Counted from the first letter of the stretch, positions 18,310 through 27,416 are shown. The stretch: 46,193 bases of DNA from Alcaligenaceae bacterium (GCA_947378965.1 CANCMG010000025.1:1-46193); one strand, 5' to 3'. A program made the numbers and translations. The notes: a model not told the origin generated them from the letters alone.

Positions 18310-19286
18310 TCAACATCGAAGTTGAGCACGACTCTCATTACACCTATCAAACCGAGGTTGAACTTGCGCATCACTTAGCGTATTTGCGACCAAGAAAAAC
18401 CGACTGGCAAAAAGTTTTATTCACAGGGCTCGAGATTTCGCCCAAGCCTGATTGCCAAACTGAAAACCAAGATGCCTTTGGTAACCATCGCACGTTCTTC
18501 ACTCTGTCTACGCCTCATGCGGCGCTATTGGTGCGCTCGCGCTCGGTGGTGACGCTGGCAGATCGCTATGCCAACTTCGATGCGAGTCAGTCAGTCGCCT
18601 GGGAAGAGGTGCGCGACGCGCTCGCATATGCGCTCGATCGTCCGTATGTGGCGGCAAGCGAGTTTGCATTTTTGAGCCCTTATGTCCCGCGCCTGAGTGA
18701 ATTGCGAGCGTACGCAGAGCGTTCTTTTGTACCGGGGCGTAACCTTGCCGAGGCGAGTATCGAGTTGTCGTCGCGCATTCACGAAGACTTTACCTATTCG
18801 CCGACGGCGACCGAGGTGCATACACCCATCCTCGAGGCCTTCAATAAGCGTGCAGGTGTGTGTCAGGATTTTTCCCACATATTGATTGGTTGTTTGCGCG
18901 CGATGGGCTTAAGCGCCCAATATGTCAGTGGTTATCTGCTGACGAAACCCGCACCGGGCACCGTTAAGTTACGCGGGGCTGATGCCTCGCACGCCTGGGT
19001 AGCGGTGTATTGTCCGCAAGCGCCAGGTCAGTGGCTAGAGCTTGATCCAACGAACAATGTTTTGACGGGCCCCGGTCATGTGCGTCTGGCGGTTGGTCGT
19101 GACTTTGGTGACGTATCGCCGTTACGCGGGGTGATTCGCGGTGGTGGTGATCATCAGCTCGCTGTCGGGGTAACAGTGCAAGTGATGGACGCAGCGCCGG
19201 AGGATCAAGCACCTGCTTTGACAGAAAAGAGACAGAGTCAAACACAGAGTCAAACACAAAGTGCCGCGACTCAGACCCAGAGTTAG
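18306..19286 (+). CDS. transglutaminase family protein
   Basis: A 326-residue second transglutaminase of the cluster. The N-domain is visible (INIEVEHDSHYTYQTEVELA, then HHLAYLRPR). The catalytic Cys lies in KRAGVCQDFSHILIGCLRAM, the His in DASHAWVAVYCP and the Asp in WLELDPTNNVLTGPGHVRLA. Proteins of this kind are proposed to hydrolyse or form isopeptide bonds; the partner is unknown. The last residues are a low-complexity SQTQSQTQ tail encoded by a 12-base tandem repeat (19233-19256). It overlaps the upstream gene by 4 bases. Confidence 0.93.
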   Translation: MINIEVEHDSHYTYQTEVELAHHLAYLRPRKTDWQKVLFTGLEISPKPDCQTENQDAFGNHRTFFTLSTPHAALLVRSRSVVTLADRYANFDASQSVAWEEVRDALAYALDRPYVAASEFAFLSPYVPRLSELRAYAERSFVPGRNLAEASIELSSRIHEDFTYSPTATEVHTPILEAFNKRAGVCQDFSHILIGCLRAMGLSAQYVSGYLLTKPAPGTVKLRGADASHAWVAVYCPQAPGQWLELDPTNNVLTGPGHVRLAVGRDFGDVSPLRGVIRGGGDHQLAVGVTVQVMDAAPEDQAPALTEKRQSQTQSQTQSAATQTQS

Positions 19287-19351
19287 GCCTAAGCCTCACC
19301 ACAAGTGCTTGGCGATTGAACGCTAAAGCTCGAGGGACGAGCGAAGTGACT

Positions 19352-20365
19352 TCAACGCAGAGAGGCCACGTTAATCATCGGCTCGCCACGTTTCCAGTAG
19401 CCCAGATTTTCAATAAATTTTTGTGCCATCCGTTGCAAGATGGCGTCTGAAAAACCGGCGGTGTGTGGCGTTGCAATCACGTTAGGCATATCCCACAACG
19501 GCGAGTCGACATGCAAGGGTTCTTGCGCAAAGACATCAAGATAGGCGCCCGCCAAGTGGCCTCTTTGGAGTGCGTCGATCATGGCAAGTTCGTCAATCAC
19601 CGTGCCGCGTGAAATATTCACAATGTACGCGCCGGGCTTCATAAGTGCGAGCGCGTCTTTACTCATTAAGTTGGTGGTTTGTTTGGTGAGCGGGCAAGCC
19701 AGAACCAGCCAGTCGGTTTCTGGTAAGACTTGACGAAAGCCGTCAAAACTCACGACACGAGTGTTCTCGATTAAAGAGGCGGCAGACTGGCGCACCACAA
19801 TGATTTTTAAACCTAGTGCCGTTAACCAGGCGCCAAGCTTTTGTCCGATGGGACCCCAGCCTACGATCGTTGCGGTTTGACCCTCGAGATCTGGAGGCAG
19901 TCCGACTTTCATAAACGGCGCCCAAACATGGGCACGCTGTGCCGCGGCGAGTTGTGGAAAGCGCCGCGCGAGTGATAGCAATCCCGTCAAGGCGGTTTGA
20001 GCCACCAAGCTTGCACTCGCACCAGAAGACGACGTGATTGTCACACCGCGCGCCATTAAATCTAGAAATATTTGTCGGTCAACACCAGCAGAGTGAATGT
20101 GTACCCACTGCAGCGTTTTAGATTTAAGCAGCGCGTCGTAGACATACTGCGTGCTGGCTTCAATTTGATGCTTGGTTGAACCCGCTGTAATGTCACGCGA
20201 AATAAAACAGAAATCCAAATCTTGTGTGCCAGCGTGTACGTCTGCAGCACTGACACGCTGATAGCCCTCGGGCCCAAGGATGTCGCTCATTTGTGGCGCA
20301 AGCTCGAGTGCTGTTTTGTCAGACAAAAGGATGCGCGGTGTGTGATTTAACACGATATTTGACAT
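19352..20365 (-). CDS. D-2-hydroxyacid dehydrogenase, NAD(P)-dependent
   Basis: Reduces 2-oxoacids or oxidises D-2-hydroxyacids. The NAD-binding motif GWGPIGQKLGAWL, the arginine in VNISRGTVIDELAM, a Glu in VFAQEPLHVD and the catalytic His in TPHTAGFS are all present. From the ATG at 20365, which follows AAGGAA by 6 bases, the product has 337 residues; the frame is open to 20401. It is the last gene of a minus-strand operon with a Bug binding protein (10 bases upstream) and a class II aldolase. This suggests catabolism of a hydroxyacid or sugar acid. Substrate not inferable. Confidence 0.92.
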   Translation of the reverse strand: MSNIVLNHTPRILLSDKTALELAPQMSDILGPEGYQRVSAADVHAGTQDLDFCFISRDITAGSTKHQIEASTQYVYDALLKSKTLQWVHIHSAGVDRQIFLDLMARGVTITSSSGASASLVAQTALTGLLSLARRFPQLAAAQRAHVWAPFMKVGLPPDLEGQTATIVGWGPIGQKLGAWLTALGLKIIVVRQSAASLIENTRVVSFDGFRQVLPETDWLVLACPLTKQTTNLMSKDALALMKPGAYIVNISRGTVIDELAMIDALQRGHLAGAYLDVFAQEPLHVDSPLWDMPNVIATPHTAGFSDAILQRMAQKFIENLGYWKRGEPMINVASLR

Positions 20366-20375
20366 GCTAATTTCC

Positions 20376-21347
20376 TTAACGCGGGGTCGCACCTGAATCA
20401 ATCACGACTTTTTTCCACTTGAGGTGTTCTGTGCGAATGAATTCTTGAAAATACGCGGCAGTGCCCCCAACAGGGTCTGCACCTTCTTGAACAAAGCGAT
20501 GCTCAAGCGGGATCATCGCGAGGTTCACTTCTTTGTTCAGCTTGTCAATAATGGCTTGCGGTGTGCCTTTGGGCGCCAGCATGCCAAACCAAGAGCCGGC
20601 CGAAAAGTCTGGAAAGCCATTTTCAGCAACGGTGGGGACGCCGGGTAACGAGCGCGAGGGCTTGGGGCTGCTGACCGCGATGGCGCGCAGCTTGCCGCCC
20701 TTAATTTGCCCGATCACCGAGGGGATTGTCGCAAACATAAAGTCGATGCGGCCCGCGATTAAATCGTTGAGCGCTTCAGCACCTTTATATGGAATATGCT
20801 GTGCGCTGACCCCTAGGGCCTCCATCAACATAAAGCTCGACAGGTGCGAAGACGTACCCGTACCGGTCGAAGAGTAATTCAGGGTGCCAGCCTGTTTAGC
20901 TTTTGCGTACGCGACAAACTCTGGAAACGTGTTGACCGGCAAATTGGGGCTGACCACCAGCACATTGGGCACGTCGGCGATTAGCACGACAGGCACCAGG
21001 TCAACTAACGGGTTGTAGCGCAGGTCTTTGTACAGTGTTGGGTTGATGGCAATCGGCCCTACCGAAGCGATGGTGAGGGTGTAGCCATCAGCCGGGGCGC
21101 GTGCGGCAATCTCGTTACCAATATTGCCGCCCGAACCTGGTTTGTTTTCGACCACAAACGGTTGCTTCAGTTTTTCGGCAAGGTTTTGACCGACACTGCG
21201 CGCAATGATGTCGGTGGTGCCGCCCGCCGTGAATGAAACAATGATTTTGACGGGTTTGGTTGGATACTCTAGGGCGTCTTGAGCGTGAGCCGATAAGGCG
21301 CACCCAAGCATCGAACTCAAAAAAAGCGAAGCAACAAATTTAATCAC
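20376..21347 (-). CDS. Bug family tripartite tricarboxylate transporter binding protein (1)
   Basis: Periplasmic solute receptor of 323 residues. A signal peptide (FVASLFLSSMLGCALSAHAQ) is followed by the family start YPTKPVKIIVSFTAGGTTDI, then VVENKPGSGGNIGNEIAA, and later MFATIPSVIGQIKGGKLRAI and GTPQAIIDKLNKEV. Known family members bind carboxylates. No TctA/TctB membrane genes are in the window, so it is an orphan receptor, as is common in Alcaligenaceae. The GTG start overlaps the end of the aldolase gene by 8 bases, indicating translational coupling. Confidence 0.95.
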   Translation of the reverse strand: MIKFVASLFLSSMLGCALSAHAQDALEYPTKPVKIIVSFTAGGTTDIIARSVGQNLAEKLKQPFVVENKPGSGGNIGNEIAARAPADGYTLTIASVGPIAINPTLYKDLRYNPLVDLVPVVLIADVPNVLVVSPNLPVNTFPEFVAYAKAKQAGTLNYSSTGTGTSSHLSSFMLMEALGVSAQHIPYKGAEALNDLIAGRIDFMFATIPSVIGQIKGGKLRAIAVSSPKPSRSLPGVPTVAENGFPDFSAGSWFGMLAPKGTPQAIIDKLNKEVNLAMIPLEHRFVQEGADPVGGTAAYFQEFIRTEHLKWKKVVIDSGATPR

Positions 21348-22128
21348 GATAAGAAATGTCCGTACGGTCGAGTTTACGTAATAGAGCAGGCCACTCCATC
21401 ACGCCATAGGCCCGGCGAGTGCCAGGTTGGTAATTGTTCCAAGTCTCGTCAAGCACCTTCTGCGAGACTTTTGATAACGGGCTATTGCATGACATTGCCC
21501 CGAGCTGTGCATGGCACGACAACTCAAGGCGGTGCATCCAGTTAAACGCTTCGCCAACGGTACGCCCAACGGTCAGTGCGCCGTGATTACGCAAAATCAT
21601 GGCTTCGCTCATGCCTAGGTCTTTGCATAGCGATTCTTGTTCACTTTCATCCAACACGACACCTTCGTAGTTGTGATAGGTGACCTTTAAGAAACGCATC
21701 GCTGTTTGCGTGAGTGGCAATAGGCCGCACTCAAGCGAAGAGATGGCCATTGAGGCCCAGCTGTGGGTGTGAATCACACAGCCGACATCCGCACGGGCGT
21801 GATGAATGGCACTGTGGATCACCGAGCCGGCTTTGTTCAAGCCATATTTCAGATCACCAAAATCGGGGCTCGTCAGGATGTTGCCGTGGTGATCCACCTT
21901 CAGCAGGCTAGAGGCTGTAATTTCTTCGTACATCATGCCGTAGGCATTGATTAAAAACGTGCCTTCTTCGCCAGGGACACGGGCTGAAATGTGGTTGGCG
22001 GCCATATCGGCCATGCCATAGATTGCAACCAGTCGGTAACAGGCGGCCAGGTCGACACGTGCCTGCCACTCTGCGTCAGAGACTTTGCCCTTCATTGAGG
22101 GGAGCTGTAAAACACCTACTTTTGCCAT
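21340..22128 (-). CDS. class II aldolase/adducin family protein
   Basis: Zinc-dependent aldolase/epimerase fold, fuculose-phosphate aldolase type. The metal-binding region CVIHTHSWASMAIS and the later LRNHGALTVGRTVGEAFNWM are clear, as is an N-terminal AIYGMADMAANHISARVPG. From the ATG at 22128 (MAKVGVLQLP) the product has 262 residues; the frame is open to 22263 but that extension is not conserved-looking. It is the first gene of the three-gene operon with a Bug receptor and a hydroxyacid dehydrogenase. Many such proteins are annotated as aldolases without known substrates. Confidence 0.93.
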   Translation of the reverse strand: MAKVGVLQLPSMKGKVSDAEWQARVDLAACYRLVAIYGMADMAANHISARVPGEEGTFLINAYGMMYEEITASSLLKVDHHGNILTSPDFGDLKYGLNKAGSVIHSAIHHARADVGCVIHTHSWASMAISSLECGLLPLTQTAMRFLKVTYHNYEGVVLDESEQESLCKDLGMSEAMILRNHGALTVGRTVGEAFNWMHRLELSCHAQLGAMSCNSPLSKVSQKVLDETWNNYQPGTRRAYGVMEWPALLRKLDRTDISYRD

Positions 22129-22180
22129 GATGGTTTGCCTCAGAAGAAATGTTATTGTTAATGGATAAACGATGCACTTG

Positions 22181-22200
22181 GATACAGCATATGCGATACA
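22181..22200. promoter_or_regulatory. operator-like element upstream of the aldolase operon
   Basis: GATACA GCATATGC GATACA is a direct repeat of a hexamer flanking an 8-base palindrome. It lies about 55 bases before the aldolase start, in the divergent gap. The symmetry resembles a regulator site (GntR-type sites often contain GTATAC/TGTAT), but no regulator gene is adjacent. Confidence 0.3.
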
Positions 22201-22339
22201 ACGAATAAAGCTTGTGCAATGACAATACCAAAAGGCGTCAAAATCTGCGAGTGATTCTCGCAAAGCACGTTATGCTTGAACCTTAAAGATATTTTGACGT
22301 GATTTTTGCCCCAAGCGGCAAGGCGTCTTGGAGAGCGGC

Positions 22340-22657
22340 ATGAAAAGTTTGGTAGCGGTTGTGGCGTTGCTTTTGGTAGGTTGCCAAGGTAGCCCCGTGT
22401 ATTACCATCGCGACCCAGCCCGTCAGATCGTGGTCTTGGATAAGCGTGAGATCAGCATCATCCCCTTGGGCGAAAACCGTTGGGAAGCCTATGGCGGCAA
22501 AGAGGGCGGCATGAAGCCAGATCTCGCGGTGCAAAAAGCACGTCAGGTTGCGGCGATTGAAAAAGTAACAGGTTGTCGCGTGGTCAACGCTCAGTTCGTA
22601 CCTGGGCATGAAGTCGACGGTATGCTCTTACACGCAACGGTTAGTTGCTCCAAGTAA
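22340..22657 (+). CDS. small lipoprotein, unknown function
   Basis: The 105-residue product starts MKSLVAVVALLLVGCQGSP. The lipobox LVGC predicts cleavage before Cys and lipid anchoring. The mature part has ISIIPLGENRWEAYGGKEGG, LAVQKARQVAAIEKVTGCRV and a final HATVSCSK, with two further cysteines. I see no family. The ATG at 22340 follows GAGAGCGGC; a TTG at 22328 is the only alternative. It is convergent with the PaiB-like gene, 4 bases apart. Confidence 0.8.
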   Translation: MKSLVAVVALLLVGCQGSPVYYHRDPARQIVVLDKREISIIPLGENRWEAYGGKEGGMKPDLAVQKARQVAAIEKVTGCRVVNAQFVPGHEVDGMLLHATVSCSK

Positions 22658-22661
22658 CTCG

Positions 22662-23309
22662 CTAACCTAACCCGCCGCTCGCCCCAACAATACGGCCCAT
22701 CTGCAGATCGGTGTCGGTTTGCCCTGCGGTACTGGCTAGGCCTTTAGCAACCCCCATCCGGTCAGATTCATCGCGGTTTTGGCTTATCTTCCATTTTGCT
22801 TGTACACGGATAATCGTTAACTCGATGGCGACAATGGCTTCTAGCATCATTGCGAGGTAATCCGCAGGCGCATCGGCGACGCGCCACGTGCTGTTGCGGC
22901 TGAGCTCCATCTTTGCGGTTAAATCCGTCACCACCTGGCGCTTGACTTCAGGGTCGTGCGAGACCGTGAGCCAGCCGTACACGTGGGCCACGGCGTAGTT
23001 ATAGGTAGGCACGACTTTGTGGTGCTCAAGCTTAGACGGATACCAATTGGGCGTGATGTAGGCGCTGGGGCCCTGAAACACGACAAGCGACTCAGCCTCG
23101 GGGTTGGCAGTTTGCCAGACGGGGTTACCTTTAGCCACATGACCGATTAATTTGGTGCCTGGGCTTAAGTCGCCTTCAAGCATAAAGGGGATGTGGTTGG
23201 CTTCGAGCGCGTCGCCGTCGCGTGTAATGAGCGTGCCCAACGGAAAGTGTTTGATCAGATCAGCCACAACGGCTATATCATTTTGTTCAAAGTGTTTCGG
23301 GTTGTACAT
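22662..23309 (-). CDS. FMN-binding negative transcriptional regulator, PaiB family
   Basis: The 215-residue product shows the split-barrel flavin-binding fold of PaiB-like proteins: MYNPKHFEQNDIAVVADLIK, LGTLITRDGDALEANHIPFM, GHVAKGNPVW and YITPNWYPSKLEHHKVVPTY (each within the family pattern). In Bacillus, PaiB is linked to repression of sporulation and protease genes. In proteobacteria the members are often just flavin- or pyridoxine-oxidase-like proteins. It is divergent from the amidase gene, with 150 bases between. Confidence 0.9.
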   Translation of the reverse strand: MYNPKHFEQNDIAVVADLIKHFPLGTLITRDGDALEANHIPFMLEGDLSPGTKLIGHVAKGNPVWQTANPEAESLVVFQGPSAYITPNWYPSKLEHHKVVPTYNYAVAHVYGWLTVSHDPEVKRQVVTDLTAKMELSRNSTWRVADAPADYLAMMLEAIVAIELTIIRVQAKWKISQNRDESDRMGVAKGLASTAGQTDTDLQMGRIVGASGGLG

Positions 23310-23459
23310 GCTTGGCTCGCTGACTTAAAAATAAATGGTGTGAATGACCCCGAGAGGGAGTCGCTTACTCAATATAAATTAAAGATAAATAACCTTGTCG
23401 TTGATCGAGACACAGGTTCGCGCTAAAGTCAGTGTACATAGTTTTAACTGAGATAAAAA

Positions 23460-24773
23460 ATGAAACCGAATAAATTGCCGCTTGGCCTGTTTGCAGCAAC
23501 CCGTGCGATTGCAGAGGGTAGCTTGTCGCCCAAAGAATATTTGCAGCAATGTCTCGCGCGTGCCGACGAGCGCGAACCCACGTTGCATGCCTTTGTTGCG
23601 CGAACGCCCGCGCAAGAGGTGCTCGACTCGGTGAGTGGCGGTGAGTGGGCAGGTATCCCCGTTGGGGTGAAGGATATTATCGCAACGCGCGCACTCACCA
23701 CGACTAACGGCTCGCTGATCTACACAGACCAAGTGCTTGACTACGACGCACCGATCGTCGCGCATATCCGTCAACTTGGTGCAGCGGTCTTTGGTAAAAC
23801 GGTGACGACAGAATTTGCCTGGCGCCAGCCTGGGCCGACGGTGAATCCGTTTCATGCCGCTCATACTCCAGGTGGGTCATCCAGTGGCTCGGCGGCAGCG
23901 GTTGGCGCGGGTATCGTACCCCTGGCACTCGGCACACAAACCGTTGGCTCGGTGATTCGACCTGCCGCCTTTTGTGGTGTGGTGGGGTTTAAAGCCAGCT
24001 TTGGCGCGGTGCCGCGCGCAGGCGTGTTTCCGTTAGCCGGGTCGCTTGACCATGTGGGCTTTATTGCCAGATCAGTCAACGACGTTGCGTACGCTTTTAA
24101 TATGTTGCGCAATCGAGCCGCAACTGAACCCGATAGCATTGTGTTGCCCGCGGTGCCAATGAAGACCGACACCGGCATTGAGCCCCAAGCGGCGCCGCGC
24201 CTCGCGTGGTTGCGCACACCCTACGATGATCGAGTGACCGGTGAGCAAAAGCAGGCAATGGAAAAAGCCGTTGCGCAGTTGCGCGCACAAGGCGCAGTGA
24301 TCGAAGAGTTTGTGCTACCCGATGAATACTGGACAGGAATCGACGCGATGTTTTGCCTGCTTGAGTGCGAGGGCGGCGCGATCCATCAAGAGCACGTCAC
24401 GCACTTCGCAGAGCGTTCAAGCGTGCATCTGAAAGAGTTAGTTGAAAAAGGCCGCGCGCGCTCTGCGCTTGAGTATCTGGGCGCGCGCGCCTTACAGCAG
24501 CGCTTACGTGCCGATACGGCTGCACAGCTCAAGGGCTTTGATGCGATCTTGACGATCCCTGCCACCGGCGAAGCACCCGAGGGTTTGGCCTTTACGGGAG
24601 ACCCAGTGTTTTGCGCGCTCTGGAGCTTCTTGGGTTTGCCTGCGCTGACCGTGCCGATCGCACGCTCAGCCAAGGGCTTGCCGCTTGGCCTTCAGTTGAT
24701 CGCCCCGTACAAGCAAGATGCACACTTGCTGCGCACAGGGCGGTGGGTCGAAGTGTCGTTGCCGGTTGTTTGA
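23460..24773 (+). CDS. amidase, amidase signature family
   Basis: Hydrolyses a carboxamide; 437 residues. The Ser-cisSer-Lys triad is visible: Lys71 in GIPVGVKDII, cis-Ser140 region in HTPGGSSSGSAAAVG and nucleophile Ser164 in GTQTVGSVIRPAAFCG. The usual TGGS is TVGS here; the nucleophile itself is kept. Close relatives include AtzF/GatA-type amidases, but without the GatCAB context this is a free amidase of unknown substrate. The ATG at 23460 has a weak SD (GAG). It converges on the gamma-glutamyltransferase gene across a hairpin terminator. Confidence 0.93.
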   Translation: MKPNKLPLGLFAATRAIAEGSLSPKEYLQQCLARADEREPTLHAFVARTPAQEVLDSVSGGEWAGIPVGVKDIIATRALTTTNGSLIYTDQVLDYDAPIVAHIRQLGAAVFGKTVTTEFAWRQPGPTVNPFHAAHTPGGSSSGSAAAVGAGIVPLALGTQTVGSVIRPAAFCGVVGFKASFGAVPRAGVFPLAGSLDHVGFIARSVNDVAYAFNMLRNRAATEPDSIVLPAVPMKTDTGIEPQAAPRLAWLRTPYDDRVTGEQKQAMEKAVAQLRAQGAVIEEFVLPDEYWTGIDAMFCLLECEGGAIHQEHVTHFAERSSVHLKELVEKGRARSALEYLGARALQQRLRADTAAQLKGFDAILTIPATGEAPEGLAFTGDPVFCALWSFLGLPALTVPIARSAKGLPLGLQLIAPYKQDAHLLRTGRWVEVSLPVV

Positions 24774-24784
24774 TACAACACTGA

Positions 24785-24815
24785 ATCATTGCCCCATGCT
24801 GATGGGTGCAATGAT
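24785..24815. terminator. bidirectional terminator between amidase and gamma-glutamyltransferase genes
   Basis: ATCATTGCCCCAT (24785-24797) pairs with ATGGGTGCAATGAT (24802-24815), a 13-bp stem with one bulged base and a GCTG loop, in the 86-base gap between two convergent genes. It lacks a long T-run on either side. Confidence 0.55.
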
Positions 24816-24859
24816 CGCAGTAGCGCTCTTGCGCTGCAACAGGTGGCGAGAGCGGTGGC

Positions 24860-26434
24860 TTAGCCGCCGCTGACCGCATCGCCATAGGGTGACATGATTT
24901 CAGTGCAGCCCATGTTTAAGTCGCCATCGCGCATCACACCCGCAGGGCAAGCAAAGGCGTAGGGGTAGGCGGTGCTGCGCGCCGCCACCACTGGCATGAC
25001 TTCGCCTAAGGCTTGCATGACATCAGCTGGTAAGTCTTTATCGGCAACGATACGCGGCCCACCGCTGACGTCTAAACGTGGCTGATGAAACGCCTCTTCA
25101 AGCGTTAAGCCGTGATCCATCATAAAAGAGGTCAGCTGCATCACGGTACCTAAAATCTTGCGCCCACCCGAAGCGCCAATGGCAAAGCGGCGGCCTTTGA
25201 GATCTTCACCAATCACTGGCGAATAATTGGCCAGGCAACGCTTGTTAGGTGCCAGCGAGTTGGGCTTGCCGGGCTCGGGGTCAAACCACATGATGCCATT
25301 ATTGAGCAGTAAGCCTGTAGAGGGTGACACGACACGCGAACCAAAAATTGACAGCAAGGTTTGCGTGACTGAACACATATTGCCGTGACGATCCACCACA
25401 CTGAAGTGGGTGGTGCAGCCTGGTGCCTTCGGCGATTCGTGATCGCCCATATGTTCAAAGCGTAATTTAAACGCGGCGTCTAGCGCGCGCGCAAAGCCAG
25501 CATAGGTCGCCGCATCGGGTGCGCCAGCGCCTGGCGTAAATTCTTGCGCGAGTAGCTCAAGCGCTTTACCAAAGGTCGGGCCACCCGTTAGACCGGGCGT
25601 GGCAAAGACACGACCGCCGCGATAGTTCAGCGTGAGGGGTTCGACCATTTCGGCGCTGTAGTGAGCAAGATCTTCAACGCTTAAGCTGCCACCTTTGGCG
25701 CGAACGTCGCGCGCGAGCGCCTGCGCGATGTCGCCTTTGTAAAAGGCCTGCGCACCGCCTTCGGCGATTTGCCTGAGTGTTTGAGCAAAGGCTTTTTGAT
25801 TTAAGCGTCGCTGGTTAACGGATGTCCAGTCGCCGGCGATGGGCCAATGACCGTCATCTAAAAACATGGCAGCGGTATCAGGATCTTTTGCTAAGACACG
25901 GGCATTTGCTGCGGTGACTAACGTTGTGTACCAATCTACCAACAACCCCGCTTCAGCCAGGTTGGCCGCCGGAGTGACGAGCTCTTGCCAAGGCATACGA
26001 CCAAAGTGCTCGTGCGCCAGGCCCATACCAGACACAACACCAGGTACGGCCACGGCGGTGGCGCCCATCACGTTGCGATCCTCAACGACCGAAGGCCAGG
26101 GAAACAAATCAGAAGATTTGCCGGTACCACTTAGGGGATAGTCAGCCGGGTTTAACTCGCGAGGCGAGCGGCAACCAAAATTAATCACGCGTGCTTTAGC
26201 GTCTTTGGCGCGCCACAACACCATCGCGCCACCGGCAGCCGGGCCGCTCATCCACGGCTCGACAACGCCGAGCGCAAACGAAGTTGCGATCGCGGCATCG
26301 ACGGCATCGCCACCTGCGTCAAGTACTGCCGCACCGACCTCAGCGGCGCGGCGATGCTGTGCCGCGACCACGCCAGCTTTGGTGGCGATCACAACTTTGC
26401 GGGTGGTTTGCGAGTTTGAAAAATTATCGTCCAT
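24860..26434 (-). CDS. gamma-glutamyltransferase family protein
   Basis: N-terminal-nucleophile hydrolase related to gamma-glutamyltranspeptidase; 524 residues. The autoprocessing/catalytic threonine lies in PGCTTHFSVVDRHGN (about T341), giving a large and a small subunit after self-cleavage. The N-terminal VVAAQHRRAAEVGAAVLDAG and the small-subunit ASGGRKILGTVMQ and SMT-type contexts fit. There is no signal peptide, unlike periplasmic Ggt, so a cytoplasmic substrate is likely. The SD AGAGG lies 5 bases before the ATG at 26434. It is the last gene of a minus-strand run with a polysaccharide deacetylase, a Bug receptor and a Gfo/Idh oxidoreductase. Confidence 0.93.
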   Translation of the reverse strand: MDDNFSNSQTTRKVVIATKAGVVAAQHRRAAEVGAAVLDAGGDAVDAAIATSFALGVVEPWMSGPAAGGAMVLWRAKDAKARVINFGCRSPRELNPADYPLSGTGKSSDLFPWPSVVEDRNVMGATAVAVPGVVSGMGLAHEHFGRMPWQELVTPAANLAEAGLLVDWYTTLVTAANARVLAKDPDTAAMFLDDGHWPIAGDWTSVNQRRLNQKAFAQTLRQIAEGGAQAFYKGDIAQALARDVRAKGGSLSVEDLAHYSAEMVEPLTLNYRGGRVFATPGLTGGPTFGKALELLAQEFTPGAGAPDAATYAGFARALDAAFKLRFEHMGDHESPKAPGCTTHFSVVDRHGNMCSVTQTLLSIFGSRVVSPSTGLLLNNGIMWFDPEPGKPNSLAPNKRCLANYSPVIGEDLKGRRFAIGASGGRKILGTVMQLTSFMMDHGLTLEEAFHQPRLDVSGGPRIVADKDLPADVMQALGEVMPVVAARSTAYPYAFACPAGVMRDGDLNMGCTEIMSPYGDAVSGG

Positions 26435-26522
26435 CTAAGCCTCTGTAATTTTGATGAGCGCCAAGTGTGGCGCGATACTGTGTCGCGCTGTAGGTCAGGT
26501 TCGATGCGGTTCGTCAGCCAGC

Positions 26523-27416
26523 TCAGCCATGCTTTTTCGCGTGGCGGACGACATCAGCGTGCGTGGCGAACCAAACGCCGGGCAGGCTGCGCATGTAACG
26601 CACTAATTCTTCAAGAATCCAGATGCGCGAGCGATAACCAATGATATGCGGGTGCATGGTTAATTGAAAGAGCCCACCCTCTTTATAGGCGGCATCAAAT
26701 TCGCGTTTAAAAATATCAAAGACATCCGCAGGCGGCGTATAAGGGCGCAGGCCAGCAAACCGGTTCATCCCAAAGTAGACCGCATCGTCGCGAATCCATT
26801 CAACTGGCAATTCAACGACACCGGTGTTTTCACCGTCGAGCAGCAACTCATAACAGTCGACATCTGCCATGAGCGATGAGTCATAGAGCAAACCCATGTC
26901 GCGAGTGAGCGCAAGCGTATTGGGGCTGAAATCCCAGGACGGCGTGCGCATACCGACCGGGCGCACGCCAGTGATTTTTTCTAAGACATCTGAGCTGCGT
27001 TGCATCAGATCTTTTTCGGCAGCGTAAGGCAGCACAGAGTTGCGTTCGTGAATCCAGCCATGAATACCAACCTCGTGGCCTTCGGCGACTACGCGTTGCT
27101 GTTCGTCTGGGTATAACAGTGCGGTCACCGCTGGCACATAAAAACTGGCGGGTACCTCGTGTTGTTTTAAGATATTTAAGATGCGTGGCACGCCTTGCCG
27201 ATTACCGTATTGGCCTTGCGACAACTTGCCAATTGACTCACCACCTTCGCGTAGTTCGTTGGTCTCATGATCTGAGTCAAACGACAGTGCCACAGCGCAG
27301 CGTGCGCCTTCGGGCCAAAGGCGTGGGCGCAGGGTGCGTCCGGCGCGCACATGGTTCACAAGGCCTTGCCAGTGCGCCTCTGGCCATTGCCAGGGTTCGA
27401 GTGTAGGTGTGGTCAT
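26523..27416 (-). CDS. polysaccharide deacetylase family protein
   Basis: NodB-fold, carbohydrate esterase 4-like hydrolase of 297 residues. The metal site is suggested by ALSFDSDHETNE (Asp/His) and HEVGIHGWIHER. Later blocks include GVRPVGMRTPSWDFSPNT and LTMHPHIIGYRSRI. No signal peptide is seen. Members without export signals often act on small amides, as PuuE does on allantoin, rather than on polysaccharide. With a Bug receptor and a gamma-glutamyltransferase relative next door, a small nitrogenous substrate is a reasonable inference. Confidence 0.92.
   Translation of the reverse strand: MTTPTLEPWQWPEAHWQGLVNHVRAGRTLRPRLWPEGARCAVALSFDSDHETNELREGGESIGKLSQGQYGNRQGVPRILNILKQHEVPASFYVPAVTALLYPDEQQRVVAEGHEVGIHGWIHERNSVLPYAAEKDLMQRSSDVLEKITGVRPVGMRTPSWDFSPNTLALTRDMGLLYDSSLMADVDCYELLLDGENTGVVELPVEWIRDDAVYFGMNRFAGLRPYTPPADVFDIFKREFDAAYKEGGLFQLTMHPHIIGYRSRIWILEELVRYMRSLPGVWFATHADVVRHAKKHG

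Noticed and set aside
22283-22609. A minus-strand frame of 108 codons over the lipoprotein gene.
   Set aside because: The plus strand there has a clear lipobox and SD; the minus frame has no supporting feature.
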